The notes under the pieces: model-generated | Databases searched by the model: none | Seen by the model: the letters and a program-made list of their open reading frames with translations, nothing else | What the model was told of the DNA's origin: nothing | Part shown: positions 9,453 to 20,262 of the stretch, piece after piece | Position numbering within the stretch: the stretch's first letter is position 1 | How the letters are laid out: every line of letters begins with the position of its first letter | Program-made: the position numbers and the translations under genes | NCBI RefSeq assembly: GCF_901933205.1 | Contig: NC_044596.1 | Coordinates: 2,854,001 to 2,918,000 of the forward strand | Reading direction: 5' to 3' | Source: Camarhynchus parvulus | Lineage: Eukaryota; Chordata; Aves; Passeriformes; Thraupidae | Length of the DNA: 64,000 nt

Positions 9453-11118
9453 GTATGTTAACTTCCAATCTGAGCACCATCTGTCCTTTCAATGAAGATT
9501 TATTTCAACCTGGTTGTGCAGCTTCTCCCATGAAAAGCTCTGCTTCCAGCTGTAACTGCTGCTTTTGGAGCAGATGCTGAATCAGATACTTAAAAACCCG
9601 ACCAAACTCAAGGCAATTGCAGAATAACTTCTCATTTTTAATTAAATTGGGAGAGCAGAGGGAACTATTAAAATGCATTCAGTGGTCTCTGTGAGTGAGG
9701 AGCAGGGTGACCTGGTTACTGTGCATCAGATTGATTTTAGAAGTGCTTAGGAAGTGCCATAAAGACAACCAAAGAGTCCTTAAAAGTGTCTCAAGCTGCC
9801 CAGGTAATTGGTTTACACTCGTGGAACAGGTGGAATCTGTTGAGAAACTTCCTCTACTGAGGAGAAATCTGCCTTTCTGAAGTTGTTCTGGTTTTAGTAC
9901 CTCACACAAATGGATCCAACAAAACTTTGTGGCCATTATGGCTTTTATTAACCTTCCTGCTTGAACCCCTTGGTAGTTGGGCTCTCATAAAAATCAGTTT
10001 TCAGTGGATAACTTGGGTATGGGGTCATATTTTTTACTAATTTTGCAATGATCCCATCTCATAATGAAATATCCCTTACACCTGAAATGTGACTTGGGGA
10101 GATAAATGACCTGAATGTTACTGCTAGTTAGCAATGGAAAAAAGAATCTGAATATATTTAAAAAAAACAAAGGTGATATTGTGCTGAAACTGAGCAGGAG
10201 CTAAGGGGGTTCCTAATCTTTGAGATGCTTTAAAGCAAGAATGACAAAAGGCATCACAGGGAATGGCTTTCTTCTGACCTTAAAATGCAGAAAGCAGCCA
10301 ATATTTTTATTTCTCTGCAAAATGTAACCTGGACTTGCAGTGTTTGGGCTGCATTTCTGGCCCTGTGCAGAAGGAAACTGAAGGAACTGCACAAAGCTGC
10401 AATTAAAACCTCCCTGGGAAAAATCAGGGTCAATGATGTGATGCTGGAACTGCTCACAAGCATTTGGGATTTTGACAGCCCTGACTCCTTTATGTCCCTG
10501 CATTAGAGGAGGTTCATGAGGTAATTTAATTATGTGAACTTCTCAATCAGGGGAATTAATGAAGCATCCACTCTAGAGGAAAACATGCTGCAGCTCTTAG
10601 AGAGCAGAGTACAACAAGGGAGGAAGGACTGAAGGTTGTGGTGATTTTTAAACTTTTTTAAAAAAGAAAAAAAATGTGTTTCAGCTTTCCTGGCTCATGG
10701 CAAAAGTTGAGTCACTCTGACCTCTCACAGCAGCATCATGTCGAGTGCCTCTAAGCCAAATGCTTTTCCAAAGCAGAAATCCCAGTGGGGTAATCCCCAG
10801 GAAATCTCCTGGAGCTCCTCCCTCCAAAGGAGAATTCCCCACAATCACGTCCAGGCATTTCCAGTTTATTGTGAGGAAAGCAGTCATGAGTAGAAAATGG
10901 CTGGGAGCCACTTGTACAAAAGTTGTGTGTTCTGTTGAAGGTTTATTTACCTCCTAAGACTGTTTTAAACCTGCTGCCTAAGTTTGGGAACTAAAGCTAA
11001 CAAACCATAACAAACTGTGTCGTTGTTATGGCTGACTTTAGTCATCCAATCCTGTGCGATCTCGTAACTTTAGAAAGGATTATAATTTCATTTTTTTTGA
11101 CTCTGGTATCCTTTTTAG
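9453..11118. other. TRIM33 intron, nothing recognised
   Basis: This 1.67-kb intron has no identifiable mobile element. An A/T-run lies near 10655-10680. Frames of 60-96 codons here show no protein-like features. Confidence 0.55.
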
Positions 11119-11169
11119 ATGATGAAAGTTGTTCAAGTTTATGCAGAAACACAAGAGATTAATTTGAAG
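11119..11169 (+). CDS. TRIM33: TRIM33 17-codon cassette exon in the bromodomain
   Basis: The acceptor is CCTTTTTAG and the donor TTGAAG|GTAAGC. It is 51 bp, phase 0 to 0, encoding MMKVVQVYAETQEINLK. The human long (alpha) form carries the near-identical segment with ADTQ, and the beta form lacks these 17 residues, so this is a known alternatively used cassette. Because the length is a multiple of three, inclusion or skipping both keep the frame. It falls immediately after the acetyl-lysine-contacting Asn, in the BC loop, so it should change peptide reading. The 82-bp intron that follows is short enough that splicing choices could be coupled. Confidence 0.93.
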
Positions 11170-11251
11170 GTAAGCGTTTCAGACCATGCACACTTGGTGA
11201 AGGGATGTGCATTTCCAACAGGTGAATATTCCTGTCTTCTTTTGTCCACAG

Positions 11252-11464
11252 GCTGATTCAGAAGTAGCACAGGCAGGGAAGGCAGTTGCATTGTACTTTG
11301 AAGATAAACTTACAGAGATCTACTCAGACAGGACCTTCCAGCCTTTGCCTGAATTTGAGCAGGAAGAGGATGATGGTGAAATAACTGAGGACTCCGATGA
11401 AGATTTTATACAACCACGTAGAAAACGCCTAAAATCAGATGAGAGACCAGTGCATATAAAGTAA
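11252..11464 (+). CDS. TRIM33: TRIM33 terminal coding exon: last bromodomain helix and acidic/basic tail
   Basis: The acceptor is CTTTTGTCCACAG and the stop codon is TAA at 11462-11464. It codes for 70 residues. ADSEVAQAGKAVALYFEDKL completes the bromodomain (helix C). The tail has an acidic run EEDDGEITEDSDEDF and a basic cluster PRRKRLKSDERPVHIK that could act as a nuclear localisation signal (inference). The ORF upstream of 11252 is intron. Length and end match vertebrate TRIM33. Confidence 0.96.
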   Translation, partial: ADSEVAQAGKAVALYFEDKLTEIYSDRTFQPLPEFEQEEDDGEITEDSDEDFIQPRRKRLKSDERPVHIK

Positions 11465-12412
11465 TCTAATGATATGGACCTAAAATTTATTGTAAAAACT
11501 GTTATTTAAGTGTTCCTGGAATATTATCATGCCTACAGTGGCCATCTTGCAGAAGCTGATAGCTTTTTAAACAGTATTAGATAACAAAAAACACTTGTAC
11601 AGAAAAACATTCGCATCAAAAGGGGAAAAAAACCTGTATTGTAAATTTTTGGTGGTTTGTATTTTTTTTTCCTTGATTACTTGCTATATTTTTTCTTTTC
11701 CTGATGGAGGGGACACACTCATGCTGGTCTCACAGACAGAGGTGGAGGAATGTTGAAGAGAAGCAGATTTGATAGGAGATGTTCCATGTACAGATAAGAC
11801 TGTAGTGACACGACCTGCAGGACTGGACCCGCTCAGTGACTGTGTCTTGCATTCCACTGCAGTGTAAACTGTGAGCAGAGCTCCTGAAATCCCCTCTGTG
11901 TCCACTCAAGTGTGTGTTGGTCGTTGCTTTGATCATCTCATTGAAGCAGGACTGTGAATAACTGAATCTTCTGTGTCCATCCAACTGTTGACATTTTGCT
12001 TTCTTTACTCCATTTCATGTATAGCAAAAGGAAGAAGAAAGAAAAATCATTAAACTGTTCTGAATGGGCGAGTGCAGGAATGGGAGGCAGATGAAAGGCT
12101 AAGCTGGTGGCTCCAACCCCTTTCAGTAGGACAAGGTGTATTTATTAAACTCCTGTACCCAGAACATTTTAATGGCATCCATGGCAGAAGTCTCAGCGTT
12201 GTCATCTGTCCCTGACCCCCTGACGAGGCAGAATGTTCTCTCCAGTGTTCATTCTCTACTTTTCTGTACTTAAAATATAGACTGAAGAGGTAATAACTGG
12301 TTGGGGTGTTTTTCCAGTCTTCCTAAATATCAGTTTCTAATAGACCACTCGGCAAACAATAACCTATTAACTACCAAATGTGTAAAATTTCCTGTATTCA
12401 CTTTGTCTTATT

Positions 12413-12420
12413 TGTAAATA
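12413..12420 (+). promoter_or_regulatory. Pumilio-type element TGTAAATA
   Basis: Exact match to the UGUANAUA consensus in the TRIM33 3' UTR, proximal copy. Other copies are at 15798-15805 and 16151-16158. Function is inferred from consensus only. Confidence 0.4.
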
Positions 12421-13207
12421 GTGAATTGAGATTTCTTGCAGGTCAGCAACATTTGCTGAACTGTTTTTAAGCTAATATGTATTCTTATTGATTGTTCCTA
12501 TCAAGAAAAGATTTGTAATATATGCTATTTCTAACATTGCATTCATTTTGAGGTTCTGTCTTATTTTTCTTAGAGTATTTCTCAGAACTTTCTTCAGAAG
12601 CAGCTTGTGAGGGGAATGTGCAGGAAGATTGGAATCAGTCTGAGTTTGGGTTGCCTGTCCATCCATTGAACAAAGCACTTGCACAGGGTTTGGCCTTGAG
12701 TGGTTTTTGGTCAAAGAGTGAGAACAGAACAATTTCCCAATTCCCTCAGTAACCCCCGGGGCACCTCTGTAGTGCCTTCTCTTGCACTGCCTCCATCCCA
12801 GCATTCCTGGTTAGAAATCATGGAATCACAAGGAGTTACAGCTCCAGAAGTTGTTTTTTTTTACTGACACAAGTCAGTACTAGAAATAAATACAATTTCT
12901 GGCCTTCATATTGATCTTGTTAAAGGAAGTTGAAGAATTCATGGAACCAATGAGCTCGAGATGGCAGACTCTGAGTTTGCCATGGTTTGTGTGGATCCAG
13001 CAATTCTGTGGGAGATCCCTGGGGGTTTGGTGTGCTCAGCACAACAATTCCTGTGACATTGTCCACGCTTTACCATCATGGTAAAGAGAAATATGTTAGC
13101 ACAATATCAAATTGAGAAATGCTCTCAGCAGTTTTTATGCAAATCACTGCAGATTTGGTTTCTTTTATAAGAACCAGGTCTGTGTACCTTGGGATTCTCC
13201 CTCTTGC

Positions 13208-13213
13208 AATAAA
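13208..13213 (+). promoter_or_regulatory. Candidate proximal poly(A) signal AATAAA
   Basis: Canonical hexamer 1.74 kb past the TRIM33 stop, followed by a T-rich stretch. It would define a shorter 3' UTR that keeps only the first Pumilio-type site. Confidence 0.4.
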
Positions 13214-13682
13214 TGAGAGGACTGAAGATGTTTTTCACTTCCAGCCCACTTCTTCACTCAAATGTTACACTTCAAACTCAAACTGGTTGTTTCATTAAAT
13301 TTCTTAGACATGAACAGTGCTGTTTTAAGTTTATTTTTTACCAGTTTGTATGTGAAAGGAAAAGGAATTTCACTTCAACATATTAAATTGACAAAGAGCA
13401 ACAACTTTGCCTGTGGAAAAGCTGATGTGTGAATAGGACACTGGTAGTGACAAGGGATCATTTCATGGCTCTGTGTATTGCCTATTTATGCATTTCTAGT
13501 TTCTCAGCTTCATTTTGCAAAAGGAATATTATTAAAATTATCATGAAAATAAGATTCTGTGAACTCTCTTCACTCGGGCCTCTTGTTTTTGTGGCACTTT
13601 GGTACCTTCAGGCCTCACCTTTTGAGCTCTTCCCTGAGCAGCAGCTGGGAATTGGATCCTGCAGAGACCTTGGGGATGAGCC

Positions 13683-13872
13683 AGAGTGTGGGATGGACAT
13701 GGGGGATCCCAGATGGAGCTCAGGGGAGCCCAGCAGAGGACAGGAGGATCCCAGCAGAGCTCAGGGGAGCCCAGCATAGGACAGGGGGATCCCCAGATGG
13801 AGTTCAGGAGATCCCAGGTGGAGTTCAGGGGATCCCAGCAGAGCTCAGGGGATCCCAGGTGGAGCCCAGTGG
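13683..13872. repeat. Degenerate GGATCCCAG/AGCTCAGG minisatellite
   Basis: Repeated blocks of GGATCCCAG, CAGAGCTCAGGGGA and GTGGAGTTCAGGGGA, with units of about 20-40 bp, followed by a GC-rich stretch to about 13.98 kb. Overlapping open frames in three phases come from the repeat. Confidence 0.75.
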
Positions 13873-15790
13873 GAAGGACTCACCCCAAACCCTCCAGAGA
13901 AGCTCGTGTCCCCCGGCTGCTGCAGGACCAGGACTCTCTGCTCCCCACCCAGACCCCAGAGCAGTTCCCAGTGTTTTGGGACAGCCTTTCCTTTGAGGTG
14001 GCCTCTCCAACACTTCACTGCAAGTGGAGAATTGGCCAGCTCGTGCTCAGCATCATCTGCACACCAGGAGTGCAGCTGAGCTGGACCTTGCTGAGCCTGA
14101 GTTCTTCCCTTGCACAGACCCCAGTGGCCCTCCAGAACTGCTCCTCAGTGCTCATAGGATTATGTGGAATCTTGAACGTGTGCAAGAAATCTCAAGTGTT
14201 TCTTTTATACAAGGAAACAAAACATTCCCTTCTTCTTCCCCTTCATTTTTGAACTCCCAAAGCAGCAATTCAGTGATTGTTTTGAAAGCAGCAAAGTTCT
14301 GTTTGAAATTGTTTGAAAGGTTAGATAAGGTCTGCTAATCCCTTCCCTGATCCTGTAGTCTGGGTGTTCATCACAGAGCTGGGAAGGGTTTGCTCAGTGG
14401 AAACAATTTTTGGTGTAACTCATTAGTGGGTTTGTATTAATGAGCCACATTAATTCTCTGGGCATCTTCTCCATGCCAGCTGCTGGGTGTGCAGTGTGTC
14501 AGTGGCTTTACCTGGGGAAATCAGAGCACAGATTATTACATCAGGAAATCTGTAAAATTGGGGTGGCAGGAGGAATCTGACACTTGGTGCAACTCTGCTC
14601 TCTTTTAAAATACTCCCAAAATTTTTTGTCTTCATTTTGGCTGAGAATTTTTGTTGTCCCTGAAGTTTTAAGTTAATCCAAAGAAGGAAAAGGCAATTTG
14701 AAATGAGAGTGCAAAGTGCCCAGCTGTCCTGCCATGGATTCCTGGTGATGAGAGGGAATTCAACAGCTAAATGGGCTCAGGGCTGTTATTCAGCTGTGCC
14801 CTGGAATTAAATGGCCTAGATCACAATAAAGCAGAGCTATTATTCAAAAAAGGGGATTTCCCCAACTTCTGCGAACAAAAATGCTCAGTTAAGTGTGGAG
14901 AGGTTGTTCCTCAGTGGGGAATGTCACTGTGGCACTTTGCTGTGACACTCTTCATGCTGAATCAAACATTTCAAGTGACTGGAAAACTCCCTAAAATGAG
15001 CCCAAATTTCTGGTTTATCACCTGGAAAAGTTTAGGTTATTGCAGCAGTATTTTAAATCTGTTTGTGTAGTGTACTGGGAATTAGCTTTTCCCAGTTGGC
15101 TTTTCCTTGTTTTTCTCTCTTCCTCAGAAAAAAGCAATAAAACTGCTTTGTCATTTGCCTGCCAGCATGACAGGAATCCTTTCCTTAGGATAACGATTTT
15201 ATAGGGAAGTTTGTATGCAAATTACAAAGCCTAGCTTTTAAAAACAAAGTCTGCAGCAGTTCCTGACAATATAGAGTGTGGCATTTTATTTTAAAAAGCT
15301 GGGGAAAGTTTCATATTTTTTTAAGAAGTAGCTGTTTGAGCAAATAATGGAGGTACTTTTTTAAAATAAAAATGTAAATGCCACAGTTTACACAGATGGC
15401 ACATATGGATTGTATCTTTGGGTATGGTGATTTATTTTGTCTTCTCAAAGTGTGTGTGCAGTAACTCTTCCATCTACTTCCACTTGGCTTATGGGGATCC
15501 TTTTTTCTGTGCTTTCTGATGCACCAGGATTGAAGCAGCTTTCCAAAATCGCAGTTAATTTGGGAACCTTTATTATAAGTGGACTGTGAGATGTATGAAA
15601 TGCAGTTTGGGCCTTTTCTGTGGGGTGAAATCACAGCTGGAGGCTGCTGGCTTGAGAATGAATGGGATTTCTACAAAGAGAGGTACTGGAATATTTTGTA
15701 AGCTGGACTTGGGCAGGATTCAGTCTGGAGTGAGCTCCCCTGCACATCTGTGCTCATCTGCACTGGGGGATTTTTAGGCTCAGAACACCA
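13873..15790. other. Possible 3' UTR or intergenic stretch, no gene seen
   Basis: No protein-like frame and no repeat family recognised. It contains two AATAAA hexamers (14825, 15136). Whether it is transcribed depends on which TRIM33 poly(A) site is used. Confidence 0.45.
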
Positions 15791-15797
15791 GGACACC

Positions 15798-15805
15798 TGT
15801 AAATA
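15798..15805 (+). promoter_or_regulatory. Pumilio-type element TGTAAATA
   Basis: Exact UGUANAUA match in the distal part of the proposed TRIM33 3' UTR, about 140 bp before an AATAAA at 15939. Confidence 0.4.
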
Positions 15806-15938
15806 ATCCTATACAGATTTGTGCAGTGCAAAGCTTGTTGTACATGTAAACATTCTCCTGGAAGGGTTAAATCATGGCATTCTTTGATTCTTCAATTATT
15901 TCCTGCTTCCAGTACTGGAGCTGGCTCATTTTGCACAT

Positions 15939-15944
15939 AATAAA
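15939..15944 (+). promoter_or_regulatory. Candidate distal poly(A) signal AATAAA
   Basis: ACATAATAAACTTGCC, in an AT-rich segment with a T-rich downstream region. An ATTAAA at 16249-16254 is the next candidate. Which is used cannot be told from sequence alone. Confidence 0.4.
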
Positions 15945-16150
15945 CTTGCCTCATCTTTTAATATGATTCTTCAAAAAAAAAAAACCAAGTGCTGTTTCTG
16001 TGATATTGTATTATCTGAATCATCCTATTTAACTTTTTCTTTTTTTAAAAAAAGAGTTATTGTTTCAAATTGTTCTGTTCCTGTGTTTTTTGCTGGTGTG
16101 TAATTAAAATCAAATTTTTCTTTCCCTGGTTATTTAATACTTTAGCTGCC

Positions 16151-16158
16151 TGTAAATA
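16151..16158 (+). promoter_or_regulatory. Pumilio-type element TGTAAATA
   Basis: Third exact copy of the motif. It is about 95 bp before ATTAAA and would be present only in the longest 3' UTR. Confidence 0.35.
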
Positions 16159-16275
16159 TTTCTTGTTAAGTGCTCTGGAATGTGCTGTAGAAGTTGTATT
16201 AGCTCAGTTTAAAGCATTGTTTGGAACCCATTTTGGTTGGTTATTTCTATTAAATTAGAAAAATCATTCTTTCAA

Positions 16276-16814
16276 TTTGAGTTTCTTTCTTGCACATCAT
16301 CAGACACGGATCCACACCTGGCACAAGACTTTCCTGACAACACCTGCAGTGTGGAAATAGGGGGAAATTTGGGCTGCAGGAGCCTAGGTGAGCTAGGCTG
16401 AGGCTGCAAAAAATGTCACATTTATCACATTTGTCATAAATGTCACATTTGTGATTTGTCACATTTATCTACACCTGGGCATGGGACACAAGGGCTGGGA
16501 GGTCTCTGGAGCTTTTGCATGCAGTGAAAAGCTGCACAAATGGAATTCTGCTGTGTTCTCTCACCTGGAGCTGCTGGATGCGCCTTGAGCTGCTCCCACT
16601 GCTGGTAAATCCCAATTTTTGTGTGGATGTTGCTACTGGAGCCGTGTCCTGACTTCCTGCTCTGAACCAGAGCTAGAACTGAGCTTTGCAGGTCTTGGGC
16701 TGGGCTGGGCTCAGCTCAGCAGCTGGAGCAGGGACTGCTGTGCCAGGAGCCAGGAATGATTGCAGCTCCTGCACTGAGCACAGACCTGCCAGGAGGAAGG
16801 GGACTGAGTTTACA
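16276..16814. other. Intergenic, no gene seen
   Basis: It contains an imperfect CACATTTATCACATTTGTCA repeat around 16416-16470. Otherwise nothing is recognised. Confidence 0.5.
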
Positions 16815-18465
16815 CCTGTGAAAAACAGGATAAAGAATTTTTGTAAAGTTTAATAATGGATAAAATAAGGGACAAAAATCCAGTGTTGAATTATATCCTT
16901 TTCTGACCCCAGCTGAGAGGTGTTTTAAAAAACTTTTATTCTATTTTTAGTCTTCTAAACCATCAAAGAAGTTTTTTCTGTTCAAGAGAGAGGGGGAAAT
17001 GTGGCAAATGGATTTGTAGAAAATTCTCCAAACCTGACAGAAGGCTGACACAGAGTGCATCTGTATGCAAACACTGAGATAAGAAATGCTGGCTTAGAAA
17101 TGCCATGGAACGATACAGACATTATCGAGAGAGAAATGGAGCTGGAAACAAGTTTCAAAAATTTTCTACAAATCCACTTCCAACAGCCAAAGAACACACA
17201 GGTACATACAGACAGTGTTATCCTTATAACATCACATGCAGATTCATGTGTTTCATGCATTATTGTTTGAATTTCAAACATTCTTGTGAACTTTCTGATG
17301 TTTTGGGAACTCCTTTGTTTGACTTCTTCACACTGAATGACGTCCTGGGTGTCAGGTCAATATATTTTATTTCTTCTTGTGCCTGCATCCTGCTGTTTCA
17401 CATCCTCTGCTAAGGATTCAGTGTGTCCTCCTTAATTTGAATGTGGTATTCTCAAATTGTCCTCAAATTTAACTTGGTATTCTCTAATTGTCCTCCAGTG
17501 CTCTGCTTTGTGTCACAGTTACCACTTGGACAGGTTGGTCAGTGGATGGCCTTACACTGGTTTTAGTTTCACAAAAGCCTTTTTTATAAAATCTTATATT
17601 TTGCTAAGGTCTGAAATACAATACACTCATCACACTATTATTTCCATAAGCAATACTTAGATATTATATTCATTACACTACTATTTCTATGAGCAACACA
17701 GTGCATACTTAAGCTGAAATATATTATATTATATTATATTATATTATATTATATTATATTATATTATATTAATTATATTATATTATATTATATTATATTA
17801 TATCACATTATATTATATTATATCATACCATATCATATCATACCATATCATATCATACCATATCATATCATACCATATCACATCATATTATATATTATTT
17901 TTAACTGGTACTATTTCTAAATATTTATAATCACTAACAACATGCAAAATCTAATACATAAATGTGAGAGCCAACATTATCTGGCCATTTTTCACACACC
18001 TCAGCTAAAGTTCCCTTGGAATAATTTCTCTTCAGCCAGTGAGGAAGAGCTCTGGTACCCTGGAATGCCTCCCAGCCTGGGGGTGGGTCTGAACTTCCAA
18101 ACCCAGCTGAAGGCTCTGATCCAGGCAGGTCTGTTATGTACCAGTAGCTCCCTTCAGGCTCATAACCAACTCCAATTTTTCTCTCACTCTGTGTTTATTC
18201 TTGGAGTGCCTGAGGTGGCTGAGTGTCACAGGGGCTCCTTGATGAGAGCTGTGTTCCAGGAAAAGGTTCAGTGAGCTTCACTGGAGCTTCTGTTCTTGCT
18301 GAAACAAAGCACACCTGCATTCTCTGCTGCACCTGCTGGGCTCTGCTCCCTGCCCAGGGGAATGCATCAAATGAAAACCTTCGGAGTCCCTCAGAGAGAG
18401 AAAGGAATGAAATGGAACCTTCAGAGAAACTGAAATATATCAAGCCACACAGACATGAAGCAGGA
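16815..18465. mobile_element. ERV-like patch with possible polypurine tract
   Basis: A purine run AGAGAGAGGGGGAAA at about 16984-16998 is followed directly by TGTGGCAAATGG, the layout expected where a 3' LTR begins after a polypurine tract. A piece near 16816 (TGTGAAAAACAGG...AAAGTTTAATAA) resembles the LTR candidate at 40.39 kb. The rest, up to 18.46 kb, is interrupted by a pentanucleotide microsatellite. I see no intact gag, pol or env frames. Ends and class are unresolved. Confidence 0.35.
17720..17898. repeat. (ATATT)n microsatellite grading into (ATCATACCAT)n
   Basis: About 90 bp of ATATT pentamers, then a derived decamer array in which C replaces T at regular positions, showing that a mutated double unit was itself amplified. 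Confidence 0.95.
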
Positions 18466-19064
18466 GTGTAAGTTTTAGTTTTAAATAAGTAGGAATATAT
18501 CTTAAGTGCCTTAAGATACTGTGGTAGACAGTAAAAGCCCTAAAGTTCAGTAATGTTACCCTTCACAAAATTAACTTAGCTCCAGACATAACAAAAACAT
18601 AGCAGAACATTGCTTGCATTTCTAGATAGAACAGATAGAACCACTTGAATGAACAGATAGAACGATTTGAATGAACAGATAGAACCATTTGAATGAACAG
18701 ATAGAACTATTTGTATACATTTTGGCTAAGAACAGACACTGCTTTCTCACATTGGAATTAAGCTCAGATAGGTGTAAGAAGAATGTTGTAGAATCACGTT
18801 TTTAGCTGAATGGATGATTTATGAATAAAATCCCCCTGTATTGGGGTAAAAAATAAAAGGTGGTAGCAGCTTCTGCTGCTTCTGCTCAGAACATCAGGGC
18901 TCTATGGCAGAAAACTTAGGTTTTTTTAGCCCAGATTTAATAATCTGAACTCCTCGCCTTCGAGGCTGATGTATTCCTGCAATAAACAACTTTACACCAA
19001 CCAACAACTGCTCCTGTCTCTTTGCAGACCCATTGGTTTGCACCTGAACCGTGGCACTTTCAGG
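18466..19064 (+). mobile_element. LTR-like sequence (sense, ends approximate)
   Basis: It has a promoter-like AAAAATAAAAGG near 18849, a poly(A) signal AATAAA near 18981 and a U5-like tail CTGTCTCTTTGCAGACCCAT...GTGGCA. A 22-bp unit, GAACAGATAGAACCATTTGAAT, is repeated about four times at 18625-18715 in the putative U3. No matching target-site duplication was found, so boundaries are estimates. Confidence 0.45.
18625..18716. repeat. 22-bp tandem repeat, about four copies
   Basis: Copies of AACAGATAGAAC(C/G/T)A(C/T)TTGAATG, lying in the putative U3 of an LTR-like sequence. U3 tandem repeats often carry enhancer activity, which is inference here. Confidence 0.8.
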
Positions 19065-19169
19065 CCAAACCCTGGCAGCACAGCTGGTACTGGCTCTGCA
19101 TGGGCATGAGGGGTGGGAGTGCCCTGCTCAGCCTCCCTGGAGCTGCCAGAGCAGCAGTGAGGATCCTGA

Positions 19170-19701
19170 TGCCTTGTGAAGACTGAGTTAGAAAGGAGAC
19201 TGGACAGAGCTAAAGAATAAAGCAGGGATTTATTAAAAGGATTTCCTCAATGGATCCACCTTGGGCAGCACCAGAGCCCAGCCAGGACTACACCCAAGGT
19301 GAACCAAAATGGTCACAAAATGAGCCCAGGATGAACGAAAATGGTCACAAAATGAACCCAGGATGAACCCAAATGGTCACAAAAATGAACCCAAGATGAA
19401 CCTAAATGGTCACAAAATCCATGACCAGTCACGGGGTCTCACACTTTTATAAGTTCTGCTCCATTTGCATATTGAAGTTAACTGTCCAATTACAGCTCCA
19501 GCCCATGAAGTCCCATCCTTGTTTTTCTCTCTCCAGCCCACGTTGTTTGTGCTCTTGGGCCTGAGATTTGGATCATTTGTCCTTGGTCCCCAGCTAGAGA
19601 AGGAATTGTTTTGCCTTCTTGCTCTGTGCACAGAGCTCGCCATCCTCTTGTGTGAAGCCCAGACCCACACACTAAAGCAGCACAGAGCTAAACCCGAGGC
19701 A
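19170..19701 (-). mobile_element. Solo LTR candidate, minus orientation, same family as 53.57 kb
   Basis: On the + strand it begins TGCCTTG and ends CGAGGCA, and shares blocks with 53569-54007: GGACAGAG(C/T)TAA then AGAATAAAG, CCACCTTGGGCAG, GACTACACCCA, TTTGCATAT, GTCCA(A/G)TTA, and GGATTGTTTTGCC-like. Read on the minus strand it has a TATA-like CTTATAAAAG and AATAAA-like signals near its 3' end. A 31-bp unit containing AAATGGTCACAAAATGAACC is repeated about four times at 19295-19420. No clear target-site duplication. Confidence 0.6.
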
Positions 19702-20125
19702 TCAAGGTCTCAGGAGGGGGTTTGTTTCTCTTTGCCAGGTGCTGCCTGGCTGTGTCCAGAGCACTCCCAGCTCCACCAGCCCATCTGCTGCAGCCCTGCC
19801 AGCCCATCTGCTGCAGCTCTTTGGGTGGCTGCAGTTGGCCTTTGTGGCTGGGCTGGCATCTGGCATTTGCAGCTCCTCTGTTTGACTCCGCTCAGGCTTG
19901 CTTGGATTTTCTGTCTCTTAATGCCCTGGGTTTAGTTCTCCTGGCTTTAATTAATTCTCCTGGCTTGCTCCAGTGACACTGAGCAGTTCACCCCATCATA
20001 CAGTTGCCAATTTTCATTTCAACCCAGGGTGAAAAATCCCATCCCAAAATCCTACCAAGGATTAGAAACGGCTGCTAAACTGTTCAACCCCTTGCTGCTA
20101 TTGTAGAATTCACATCTGTTACAGA
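19702..20125. other. Intergenic, nothing recognised
   Basis: It contains a short CAGCCCATCTGCTGCAGC duplication around 19775-19820. No gene or element supported. Confidence 0.5.
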
Positions 20126-20262
20126 ATCCCACAATGGTTTGGGTTGGAAAAGGCTTTAAACTCATCCAGTTCTACCCTGCCATGGCAGGGACACCTCCCA
20201 CTGTCCCATCTTGCTCCAAGCCCTGTCCAGCCTGGCCTGGGACACTTCCAGGGTGTGGATAT
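20126..20262 (-). mobile_element. CR1 LINE 3' fragment (antisense)
   Basis: GAATCCCACAATGGTTTGGG, then CTCATCCAGTTCTACCCTGCCATGGCAGGGACACC, then CCAGCCTGGCCTGGGACACTTCCAGGG: the reverse of the CR1 tail. Confidence 0.9.

Larger units (their letters stand above)
11465..16275 (+). other. TRIM33: TRIM33 3' UTR (distal end inferred)
   Basis: After the stop there is a long AT-rich stretch with T-runs but no coding potential. AATAAA signals occur at 12885-12890, 13208-13213, 14825-14830, 15136-15141 and 15939-15944, and an ATTAAA at 16249-16254. Mammalian TRIM33 also has a 3' UTR of several kilobases, and the AT-rich style resumes at 15.8-16.27 kb, so I extend it there. A shorter form ending near 13.23 kb is an alternative, and the GC-rich repeat at 13.68-13.87 kb may argue for it. 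Three exact UGUAAAUA Pumilio-type sites lie in it. Confidence 0.55.

Noticed and set aside
1..11464. TRIM24 as identity of the first gene
   Set aside because: The GNMNCGAFQAHQMR, VKVKQEPGTE and MMKVVQVYAETQEINLK segments and the PRRKRLKSDERPVHIK end fit TRIM33, and SYT6 is its known neighbour.
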